Assembly: GCF_030160075.1 (NCBI RefSeq)
Contig: NZ_BSNQ01000003.1
Span: 1,898,373-1,962,372, forward strand
Direction of reading: 5' to 3'
Origin: Dyella lipolytica
GTDB taxonomy: Bacteria; Pseudomonadota; Gammaproteobacteria; Xanthomonadales; Rhodanobacteraceae
Length of the DNA stretch: 64,000 bases
This document shows positions 28,229 through 35,274 of the stretch, in pieces. Under the pieces are notes generated by a model that ran no database searches, was not told the origin of the DNA, and saw only the letters and a list, made by a program, of their open reading frames with translations. Both the position numbers and the translations under genes were made by a program. Positions within the stretch are counted from its first letter, which is position 1. Every line of letters starts with the position of its first letter.

Positions 28229-28257
28229 CGCCTGCATAGAATTGATCAGAGCATCCC
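28229..28257 (-). repeat. Right terminal inverted repeat of the 290-bp element
   Basis: 29 bp, perfect inverted copy of 27968-27996. It lies 44 nt beyond the mazG stop codon. Confidence 0.9.
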
Positions 28258-28301
28258 TAGGCCGGGCTGGCCTAATGATCGCGCGAATAGAGGTCCCGGC
28301 C

Positions 28302-29117
28302 TCATCCCAAGCCGCGCTCTTCCGCCTTGGCCCGCTGCCAGAGCGCTTCCTGCTCCGCAAGATCCGATGCCGACAGCGGCTGCCCGTCCCCGGCGGCCAG
28401 TTGCTCCATCCGGCGGAAACGCCGCTCGAATTTCGCGTTGGCATGCTTCAGGGCACGCGCAAAATCCACCCCGGCGTGCCGCGCCAGGTTCACCGCTACG
28501 AACAACACGTCGCCGATCTCGTCTTCCAGGCGTGCAGGGTCGGCGCCTGCCTCGAATTCGGTCTGCACTTCGGCCAATTCCTCATGCAGCTTGCCGATGA
28601 CGGGCCGGTGGTCGGGCCAGTCGAAACCGACCGTGGCGGCGCGCTGTTGCAGCTTGAGCGCGCGCTGCCATTCGGGCTGGCCGCGCGACACGCCGGCCAG
28701 CACGCTGTTGTCGTGGGCGTCGCCCTTCGTTGCACGCTCGCTGGCCTTGATCTCATCCCAGGCCCGCTTTTGCTCATCCAGGTCGGCATAGGTGACGTCG
28801 CCGAATACATGCGGGTGGCGGCGGCGCATCTTGTCGCTGATCGTGTGGGCCACATCGTCGAAGTCGAACAGCCCCTGCTCCTTCGCCATCTGTGCGTGAA
28901 AAACCACTTGCAGCAGCAGGTCGCCCAACTCGTCGCGCAGATCGTGCCAATCGCGACGGTCGATCGCGTCGGCGACTTCGTAGGCTTCTTCGACGGTGTA
29001 CGGGGCGATGGTGCTGAAATCCTGTTTTACATCCCACGGGCAACCACGTTGCGGATCGCGCAGGCGCGCCATGATCGCCAACAGGTCGGCGAGGCTGTAA
29101 CGGGCGCTGTCGTTCAC
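28302..29117 (-). CDS. mazG: Nucleoside triphosphate pyrophosphohydrolase MazG
   Basis: House-cleaning NTP pyrophosphatase of 271 residues (E. coli form about 263), with two tandem MazG domains. The first contains CPWDVKQDF, the metal-site helices EEAYEVADAI and DELGDLLLQVVFHA. The second contains KLHEELAEVQ and EDEIGDVLFVAVNLA. The GTG start at 29117 overlaps the cysQ stop as GTGA. It is the last gene of the gspN-to-mazG operon. It limits mutagenic or stress nucleotides, including ppGpp precursors in some species. Confidence 0.95.
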   Translation of the reverse strand: MNDSARYSLADLLAIMARLRDPQRGCPWDVKQDFSTIAPYTVEEAYEVADAIDRRDWHDLRDELGDLLLQVVFHAQMAKEQGLFDFDDVAHTISDKMRRRHPHVFGDVTYADLDEQKRAWDEIKASERATKGDAHDNSVLAGVSRGQPEWQRALKLQQRAATVGFDWPDHRPVIGKLHEELAEVQTEFEAGADPARLEDEIGDVLFVAVNLARHAGVDFARALKHANAKFERRFRRMEQLAAGDGQPLSASDLAEQEALWQRAKAEERGLG

Positions 29118-29935
29118 GGCAGGCCTGCTTCGCGCATCCGTGTCGCCCAGTCGATGCCGGTATCGCCCACGGCCAGGAACTCGGGGTTGAGCACGGATTC
29201 GCCGCGGTTGTAGCGCAGGGGCTTGCCGGTGAGATCGAGCACGGCGCCGCCGGCTTCTTCCAGCACGCATTGCGCAGCAGCGGTGTCCCATTCGCTGGTC
29301 AGGCCGCGGCGCAGATAGGCATCCGCTGCACCGCGCGCGATCAGGCAAAACTTGAGCGAAGAGCCTAGCGCTTGCAGCACGTATTCCTCGCCCAGCAAAC
29401 GACGCATCACCGGCTCGGCCGAGCCGCCATGCGAGCGGCTGCCCGCAGCCACCGGCGGATTGGCCAGTTCACGAACGGAGATGCGCTCCCACGCGGTATC
29501 GCGCTGTACCTGCCACCACGCACCATGGCCGCGTGCAGCGACGAACAATTCCTCGGTGACGGGTGCCAGCACCACGCCCATCACCGGTTCGCCCTGTTCG
29601 ATCAGGGCGATATTGACGGTGAACTCGCCGTTGCGTTTGACGAATTCGCGCGTGCCGTCGAGCGGATCGACCAACCAGTAGCGCGACCACGTGCGGCGTT
29701 CTTCCCACGGCGACTGGCTCGCTTCTTCCGACATCACGGGAAGCACGGGATCGAGCTGCGCTAGTCCCGCGACGATGACTTTCTGCGCCGCCAGATCCGC
29801 CGCAGTGAGCGGCGAGCAATCGTCTTTGACCTCGACGTCGAAGTCTTCGCGATATACGGCCATGATGGCTTCACCAGCGCGGCGCGCCAGGGTTCCAATC
29901 TCGAGCAGCAGGGAATGGTCGGGTGCGTCGCTCAT
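29114..29935 (-). CDS. cysQ: 3'(2'),5'-bisphosphate nucleotidase CysQ
   Basis: Hydrolyses 3'-phosphoadenosine 5'-phosphate (PAP) left from sulfate assimilation and sulfonation. It has 273 residues and belongs to the inositol monophosphatase superfamily. Metal-site residues are seen in MSEEAS, in the signature DPLDGTREF and in SEWDTAAAQ. The start MSDAPDHSLL is chosen by the ATGA overlap with the nudE stop. It is flanked by nudE and mazG, all acting on nucleotide by-products. Confidence 0.93.
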   Translation of the reverse strand: MSDAPDHSLLLEIGTLARRAGEAIMAVYREDFDVEVKDDCSPLTAADLAAQKVIVAGLAQLDPVLPVMSEEASQSPWEERRTWSRYWLVDPLDGTREFVKRNGEFTVNIALIEQGEPVMGVVLAPVTEELFVAARGHGAWWQVQRDTAWERISVRELANPPVAAGSRSHGGSAEPVMRRLLGEEYVLQALGSSLKFCLIARGAADAYLRRGLTSEWDTAAAQCVLEEAGGAVLDLTGKPLRYNRGESVLNPEFLAVGDTGIDWATRMREAGLP

Positions 29936-30531
29936 GTTCGTTGCAGGCGTCCGGCTAGGTATTCGCGCGCCAAAAACAGTGCGGCGATGGAACGGCCTTC
30001 GGTGACATCGTCGCGCGAGACCAGGGTGTGCAAGTCGGCGAGCTTCCACGGCACCACTTCGAGCTGCTCGGGTTCGTCGCCCGGCAGTCGTTCGGGGTAG
30101 AGATCCTGCGCCAGCACCACGTGCGCCATATGCGTCATGTAGGACGGCGACAAGGAAAGGTTATGCAGGATCTTGAGCTTGCGCGCGCCGTAACCGACTT
30201 CTTCCTTCAATTCGCGGTCGGCGCCCTGCTCCACGGTTTCGTCGCGGTCGAGACGGCCCTTGGGCAGGCCCAGTTCGTAGTGGTCTACGCCCACGCCGTA
30301 TTCGCGCACCAGCAGCACGGTTTCATCGTCCAGCATCGGCACGATGATGACGGCACCCAAACCGCTGCCCTTGAGGCGCTCGTAGGTGCGATGTTCGCCG
30401 TTGGAAAATTCCAGGTCCACCTGCTCCACGCGCAGGAAGCTGCTGGTGCTTGAATCACGGGTGGCGTGGATGATGGGGTAGCGTGGCATCTCGGGATTGT
30501 AACCGTTGTCGCCTAGCTCCCGGCGAGTCAT
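29932..30531 (-). CDS. nudE: ADP compounds hydrolase NudE (Nudix)
   Basis: Nudix enzyme cleaving ADP-ribose, NADH or Ap3A. The Nudix box GLPKGRLDRDETVEQGADRE begins about 20 residues after VPMLDDETVLLVREY, and RELKEEVGYGA completes it. Two starts are possible: ATG 30531, which overlaps the upstream stop as ATGA and gives 199 residues, or ATG 30489 (MPRYPIIHAT), nearer the E. coli length of 186. The coupled start is used here. Neighbours are two phosphatases of one superfamily. Confidence 0.9.
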   Translation of the reverse strand: MTRRELGDNGYNPEMPRYPIIHATRDSSTSSFLRVEQVDLEFSNGEHRTYERLKGSGLGAVIIVPMLDDETVLLVREYGVGVDHYELGLPKGRLDRDETVEQGADRELKEEVGYGARKLKILHNLSLSPSYMTHMAHVVLAQDLYPERLPGDEPEQLEVVPWKLADLHTLVSRDDVTEGRSIAALFLAREYLAGRLQRT

Positions 30532-31304
30532 AAAGCCAGCCGGCGCAAGGCCTGGGCATGGATCGCCGGCGTGCCCGCCAACACGCTGCGGGTGTCGAGC
30601 GTGAGAGGTTTGCCTTCCAGGTCGGTGAATACGCCGCCGGCCTCGCGCACGATGACCGCCAACGCCGCGATGTCGAGGATGTTTACGTCCGACTCGATCA
30701 CCAGATCGAGGCTGCCGCGTGCAAGCAAGTGGTAGTGGCAGAAATCGCCGTAGCCGCGAATCCGGTTGCTGTCGCGGATCAACCCGCCCAGAGCCTGCCA
30801 ACGTGCGTCGCTGGTGAGCGTCTTGATGTTGCCGGTGGACATCGAGGCTTGAGCCATGTCCGACGTCGGCGTCACATGCACGCGCTCGCCTTCGAACCAG
30901 CTGCCGCTACCGACGCTGGCCCACATGGTTTCGCCGTAAATCGGAGCGCTGGATACGCCAAGCACCAGCTCGCCGCGATACATCAATGCAATCTGCGTCG
31001 AAAAGAAGGGCGTGCGCCGCACGAAACTCTTGGTGCCATCCAGTGGATCGACCAGCCACAGCAAGCCATCGCCATCGCCGTCCAACCCGAACTCTTCACC
31101 ATAGATCGACGCTTCCGGCATAGCCCGGCCGAGCACCGCACGAATCGCCTGCTCTGCCTCGCGATCGGCAATCGTTACCGGCGTGGCATCGGATTTGATC
31201 TCGACATCCACACCACGGCGCCAGTAGTGCCGGATCACCTCCGCTGCAGCCTCCGCCGCTTCGCGCGCTGCCTGCAGCGGCGCGTCCCATTGCTGGTCGT
31301 TCAT
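30528..31304 (-). CDS. Inositol monophosphatase-family enzyme (histidinol-phosphatase-like)
   Basis: A 258-residue Mg-dependent phosphatase. Metal-binding residues are seen in IYGEEFG, in the signature DPLDGTKSF and in ESDVNILDIAAL. The layout is closest to HisN-type histidinol phosphatases and to archaeal-type inositol monophosphatases; the substrate is not certain. It starts MNDQQWDAPLQ, overlapping the gspN stop (ATGA), and its own stop overlaps the nudE start. It is a paralogue of cysQ two genes away. Confidence 0.85.
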   Translation of the reverse strand: MNDQQWDAPLQAAREAAEAAAEVIRHYWRRGVDVEIKSDATPVTIADREAEQAIRAVLGRAMPEASIYGEEFGLDGDGDGLLWLVDPLDGTKSFVRRTPFFSTQIALMYRGELVLGVSSAPIYGETMWASVGSGSWFEGERVHVTPTSDMAQASMSTGNIKTLTSDARWQALGGLIRDSNRIRGYGDFCHYHLLARGSLDLVIESDVNILDIAALAVIVREAGGVFTDLEGKPLTLDTRSVLAGTPAIHAQALRRLAL

Positions 31305-32083
31305 GGATTTCCCGTGGTCGAATTGAATTGGGCCAGACCTCCACGATAGCGTAGTCGTACGCCGCCGTCCGGCGCAGGTGCACCAAGTGTGCGCAGCCAG
31401 CGCAAAAGCGCGGGATCGTCGTGGCGTGGCCGCAGATTGATGTGCAGATCCCAGCCGAGCGGGCTGAAGGATAGCCGTCCAGCCGTCTGCAAGGGACCGC
31501 TGCCGTCGTCGTCGAGTGCAGCGTGCAGCACGCCGGCTTGACCGTTGATCTTCAGTAGCATCGTCCCGAGCGACACTGCACCCTGTGCAGTATGCACGGC
31601 GGCCTGCGACCACGTACCGGCAGCGGCAATCTGCATAGGCCAGCTACCTTGCAGTTGCGCCTGGGCGATGTGCAGGTTCAACCGCCCTTCCGGCCGCCCA
31701 TGCAACCAGGGCTGCATCCCTAGCATGGCCATATCGACCAGCAGGTTCACGTTGTGCCAGTTATCTTGCGTCGCTGAAAGGCGATGTAGTTCACCCTGCA
31801 GTTGAAGTTGCGGCTGACGCAGATCCAGACCCAGCCGGGTGTCGCCGAGCAACGTACTGCGTGAAAGCGTCCACGCAAGGCTTCCCAGGACAGGGCCACC
31901 GGGGATTGACACCTGTCCGGCACGACCCTGCCATACCGTCCCATCGACCTGCTCGAACCGCAGTCCATGCAGCCGCGATTGCAGCAACGGCAATGCCCAG
32001 CGCGCCGGCATAAACCACACCAGCACGGCCAATGCGAGAACGACGGCGGCCAAACCGGCCAGCACGATGCGCAATGCTTTCAT
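31301..32083 (-). CDS. gspN: Type II secretion system protein N
   Basis: A 260-residue inner-membrane protein with one N-terminal helix (about 4-28), followed by a periplasmic beta-rich domain with repeated LQLQGEL/LNLHIAQAQLQG-like strands, as in the GspN family of Xanthomonadales. It starts MKALRIVLAGLAA. No other gsp genes are in the window, so the secretion machinery must be elsewhere. It heads an operon with four phosphate-ester hydrolases, an odd partnership. It is divergent from bioA by 66 nt. Confidence 0.8.
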   Translation of the reverse strand: MKALRIVLAGLAAVVLALAVLVWFMPARWALPLLQSRLHGLRFEQVDGTVWQGRAGQVSIPGGPVLGSLAWTLSRSTLLGDTRLGLDLRQPQLQLQGELHRLSATQDNWHNVNLLVDMAMLGMQPWLHGRPEGRLNLHIAQAQLQGSWPMQIAAAGTWSQAAVHTAQGAVSLGTMLLKINGQAGVLHAALDDDGSGPLQTAGRLSFSPLGWDLHINLRPRHDDPALLRWLRTLGAPAPDGGVRLRYRGGLAQFNSTTGNP

Positions 32084-32149
32084 CAATCCTATTCCACATA
32101 AAACTCGATGCTGCTTGAGCGGCACCGTCACTGCCCCGATGATAGCCGG

Positions 32150-33514
32150 ATGACCCACACCCCCGACGCCAACACCGCCCTTGCCCGGCGCGATCTCCAG
32201 CATATCTGGCACCCCTGCACCCAGATGCGCGACCACGAACACGTGCCGATGGTGCCTATCGTCCGTGGCGAAGGTCCGTGGCTGATCGACGCTAACGGAA
32301 AGCGCTATCTCGACGGTATCAGCTCATGGTGGACCAACCTGTTCGGCCACGCGAATCCGCGCATCGCCGCTGCACTAGCCGATCAGGCCAAGAGACTGGA
32401 ACACGTTATCTTCGCGGGCTTCACTCATCCGCCAGCCATCGAACTGGCCGAGCAGCTGGTGCGCATCACTCCAGCGGGGTTGGAGAAAGTGTTCTTCGCC
32501 GATAACGGCTCGGCCGCTATCGAAGTAGCGCTTAAAATGAGCTTTCACTATTGGCTTAACCAGGGCCAAGGTGAAAAGACGCGTTTTATCGCGTTGACCG
32601 GCAGTTACCACGGCGAGACGCTTGGTGCTTTGTCGGTCAGCGATGTGGCGCTCTATCGCAAGACGTATGCGCCCTTGTTGCTTACGCCGATTCTTGCGCC
32701 ATCGCCCGATGCTTATGAAGGTGAGTTGGGCGAATCGGCGGAACAGACGGCGGCGCGTCGCCTGGAAGCTATGCGCGTGTTGCTCGAACAGCACGCGCAT
32801 GAAACCTGTGCCGTGATCGTGGAACCGCTGGTGCAATGCGCAGGTGGCATGCGCATGTATCACCCGAGCTATCTCAGCGGTTTGCGCGCACTGTGCGATC
32901 GCTACAACGTGCACTTTATTGCCGATGAGATCGCCGTAGGCTTTGGCCGCACCGGCACCCTGTTTGCCTGCGAGCAGGCAGCTATCGCGCCCGATTTCAT
33001 GTGCCTTTCCAAGGGATTGACCGGCGGTACGCTACCACTTTCGGTCGTGCTGACGACCCAGCATATTTACGAGGCGTTCTACGCCGAATACAACGCGGGC
33101 AAAGCCTTCTTGCATTCGCACAGCTACACCGGCAATCCACTGGCATGCCGCGCGGCGCTGGAAACGCTGGCGATCTTCCGCGACGAACCGGTGCTCGAAC
33201 GCAATCGCGCATTATCAGCCCATCTCGCGCGACGGCTCGCGCCGCTGCGCGATCATCCCCACGTCGCCGACGTGCGCCAGCTAGGCATGATCGCCGCGGT
33301 AGAGCTGGTCGCGGATAAGGCGACACGCCGCCCATTCGCAGCTCAGGAGCGCCGCGGTCTACGTGTCTACATGCATGGTCTGGAACGCGGCGCGCTGCTG
33401 CGCCCGTTAGGCGACATCGTCTACTTCATGCCGCCGTATGTGGTCAGCGAGAGCGACATCGATCATCTGGTCGATGTCGCGATCGAAGGTATGGCTCGTG
33501 CAGTGGCGCAGTGA
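32150..33514 (+). CDS. bioA: Adenosylmethionine-8-amino-7-oxononanoate aminotransferase
   Basis: PLP enzyme of biotin synthesis that makes 7,8-diaminopelargonate with S-adenosylmethionine as amino donor. It has 454 residues. Signatures are IWHPCTQM, the BioA-specific DGISSWWTNLFGH, ADNGSAAIEVALKM, and the PLP Lys288 in CLSKGLTGG. The start MTHTPDANTALARRDL fits the family. Other bio genes are not in the window. A hairpin terminator follows the stop. Confidence 0.96.
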   Translation: MTHTPDANTALARRDLQHIWHPCTQMRDHEHVPMVPIVRGEGPWLIDANGKRYLDGISSWWTNLFGHANPRIAAALADQAKRLEHVIFAGFTHPPAIELAEQLVRITPAGLEKVFFADNGSAAIEVALKMSFHYWLNQGQGEKTRFIALTGSYHGETLGALSVSDVALYRKTYAPLLLTPILAPSPDAYEGELGESAEQTAARRLEAMRVLLEQHAHETCAVIVEPLVQCAGGMRMYHPSYLSGLRALCDRYNVHFIADEIAVGFGRTGTLFACEQAAIAPDFMCLSKGLTGGTLPLSVVLTTQHIYEAFYAEYNAGKAFLHSHSYTGNPLACRAALETLAIFRDEPVLERNRALSAHLARRLAPLRDHPHVADVRQLGMIAAVELVADKATRRPFAAQERRGLRVYMHGLERGALLRPLGDIVYFMPPYVVSESDIDHLVDVAIEGMARAVAQ

Positions 33515-33524
33515 CGCATAAAAG

Positions 33525-33548
33525 GCCCTTCTTCTTTGGGAGAAGGGC
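33525..33548. terminator. Hairpin between bioA and a convergent small gene
   Basis: GCCCTTCT and AGAAGGGC form an 8-bp stem with an 8-nt loop, 11 nt after the bioA stop. The flanks are A/T-containing on both sides (AAAAG before, TAACG after). Likely a bidirectional terminator of moderate strength. Confidence 0.6.
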
Positions 33549-33568
33549 TAACGGTTGAAACCTGAGGC

Positions 33569-33886
33569 TCAGCGACCGCCACCACGAACGGTAATGCTCG
33601 GATCGAGCTTCTCCAGCGCCGGCCCAAGGGTCCGTTCACCGGTGTTATCGAGATCATGCTTGGTGTAGGAACGACCAGCGACCGGCAAACATTCACCTTT
33701 CTTAGCCGGGATCAAACTACCCGTATCGCGTATGCAATTGCGGTCGCCGGGCTTGATCGGCGATTGCTTTGCCGCGGTGGATGACGCAGCCTGCTGGTTA
33801 GGGGTCGGTGTGTTTTGCGGAGCGGCAAATGCCGCTGCGGCGAAACCCGCGGCCAACAAGGCGGCGAAGGAAACAAATCGGGACAT
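33569..33886 (-). CDS. Small exported protein of unknown function
   Basis: A 105-residue precursor with a clear signal peptide (MSRFVSFAALLAAGFAAAAFA). The mature part is about 84 residues, rich in Pro, Thr and Lys, with two Cys (CIRDTGS and GECLPV) that could form one disulfide. An excellent ribosome site, AGGAGG, lies 5 nt from the ATG. I do not recognise the family. It is convergent with bioA and divergent from rsmE. Confidence 0.8.
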   Translation of the reverse strand: MSRFVSFAALLAAGFAAAAFAAPQNTPTPNQQAASSTAAKQSPIKPGDRNCIRDTGSLIPAKKGECLPVAGRSYTKHDLDNTGERTLGPALEKLDPSITVRGGGR

Positions 33887-34066
33887 GGCAACCTCCTGCT
33901 CGCAAAGCGGGGGCGGCGAGCACGCTGTGGGTCAGTAGCCATGCTGATACGGGGTTTGGACCGCCGCAAGAGCCGGCCACTCAGACGGCCTTACGTGTTC
34001 AGATGAATGAACAGCCGGACGGGGCAAGTTGTATGCTGCGCGGTCTACTTGTTAATTCGAGCCTGT

Positions 34067-34801
34067 ATGCGCACTACTCGCATCCACGTCGATCAGCCGC
34101 TAGCCCTAGCCACTGAACTGGCGCTGCCACCGCAGGCCGCCGAGCATGTGGCGCGCGTGCTGCGCATGAATCCAGGCGACGTGCTTACCGTCTTCAACGG
34201 CGACGGCTACGACTATGCCGCCACGCTTGTGGCGATCGGCAAACGAGACGTCACGCTGCGTATCGACGACCGTGAGCCGGTGGAAAATGAATCGCCGCTG
34301 CGACTCACGCTGGCGCAGGGAGTGGCGCGCGGCGAGAAGATGGATCTGATCGTACAAAAAGCCACTGAACTGGGCGTCGCCCGGATCGTACCGCTGTTTG
34401 CCGAGCGATCCGAGGTAAAGCTCGACCCGGCACGGGCGGAGAAACGCCTACTGCACTGGCGAGCGGTAGCGGCCAGTGCCTGCGAACAGAGCGGCCGTGT
34501 CCGCGTGCCTGAGGTGACGCCCGCCCAATCGCTGCAAGGGTGGCTGGATAGCCTGGCTGACGACGGCGCGCAACGCCTCGCGCTGCTGCCGGAAGGGACG
34601 CTGCGAGCACGTGAATTGCGCTTTAGCGAAGCCGGTGGATTGTTGGTGATCGGCCCGGAAGGCGGGCTGGGCGATCGCGATGTGGCCGCCTTGCAGGCAG
34701 CAGGTTTCCAGGGCTTGCGGCTTGGCCCGCGAATTCTGCGCACGGAAACCGCGGGACTAGCGGCGCTAGCGGCCCTGCAAGCACTGCACGGAGATGCCTA
34801 G
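34067..34801 (+). CDS. rsmE: 16S rRNA m3U1498 methyltransferase
   Basis: SPOUT methyltransferase of 244 residues that modifies U1498 in the decoding region of 16S rRNA. The N-terminal PUA-like part holds HVARVLRMNPGD. The SPOUT knot holds QKATELGVARIVPLFAERSEV, VIGPEGGLGDRDV and RLGPRILRTETA. The start MRTTRIHVDQP matches the family; the ATG 20 codons earlier does not. The stop codon shares CTAG with that of the convergent CheW-like gene. Confidence 0.96.
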   Translation: MRTTRIHVDQPLALATELALPPQAAEHVARVLRMNPGDVLTVFNGDGYDYAATLVAIGKRDVTLRIDDREPVENESPLRLTLAQGVARGEKMDLIVQKATELGVARIVPLFAERSEVKLDPARAEKRLLHWRAVAASACEQSGRVRVPEVTPAQSLQGWLDSLADDGAQRLALLPEGTLRARELRFSEAGGLLVIGPEGGLGDRDVAALQAAGFQGLRLGPRILRTETAGLAALAALQALHGDA

Positions 34802-35274
34802 CTCGCCTGTTGCAGCAACTCGTTGACTTCGTTCTCGATGCTTTCGAGATCCGGAATCATCGCCACGTCGTCGCGCACCAACACCTGCGCCTTGACACCG
34901 CGCGGCAGCGGCTTGCCATCGTGGGTGGGAATGATCAGTTCGGCATTGAGCGTGGTCAGGCGCGGGAAGCCCTGCGTCACCACTGCCACGAACGGCAATT
35001 CGGCATTGCCGCCGAGCGCTTTGAGCACTGCCACGCGCACACTTAGATCAGAATCGCCTTCCTGCGCACCGGCTAGCTTGGTGAACGAGACCAGGGGCAC
35101 GCGCCAGCCGCGCCACGCGATCCGGCCGAGCAGCCACTCGGGTGCGCCGGCGATCGGCTCGGGGGTGGTCAGCGTAATCACTTCGGCCACCGTCGCATTG
35201 GGTAGCAACAGGCGCAGATCGCCTACCGGCACCAACACGCAACGGATTTCACGGGGTAGTGGCTGTTCGCTCAT
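34798..35274 (-). CDS. CheW-domain protein (ChpC-like), last gene of the Pil-Chp cluster
   Basis: A 158-residue CheW-fold adaptor (block AEWLLGRIAWRGWRVPLVSF, more exactly PEWLLGRIAW). Position at the end of the pilus chemosensory operon, after the CheB-like gene, matches chpC in P. aeruginosa and Xylella. It may link additional receptors to ChpA. The start overlaps the stop of the upstream gene as ATGA, and the stop overlaps that of rsmE. Confidence 0.8.
   Translation of the reverse strand: MSEQPLPREIRCVLVPVGDLRLLLPNATVAEVITLTTPEPIAGAPEWLLGRIAWRGWRVPLVSFTKLAGAQEGDSDLSVRVAVLKALGGNAELPFVAVVTQGFPRLTTLNAELIIPTHDGKPLPRGVKAQVLVRDDVAMIPDLESIENEVNELLQQAS

Larger units (their letters stand above)
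27968..28257. mobile_element. 290-bp MITE-like element with 29-bp terminal inverted repeats and internal stem-loops
   Basis: Perfect 29-bp terminal inverted repeats (27968-27996 and 28229-28257, beginning GGGATGCTCTGATCAA) bound a non-coding segment. Inside are stem A (28000-28021 with 28076-28097, 22 bp), a small stem (28098-28105 with 28120-28127, one mismatch) and stem B (28128-28146 with 28207-28225, 19 bp with one mismatch). Stems A and B both carry an apical hairpin of the form AGACTGGCYGTCT, on opposite strands. No open reading frame of real character and no clear target duplication is seen. A non-autonomous mobile element or structured RNA is inferred. Confidence 0.8.

Noticed and set aside
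27885..28444. Several short frames of 60-80 codons across the 290-bp element
   Set aside because: They run through the inverted repeats on both strands, have no ribosome site and change meaning at each arm; the element is better explained as non-coding.
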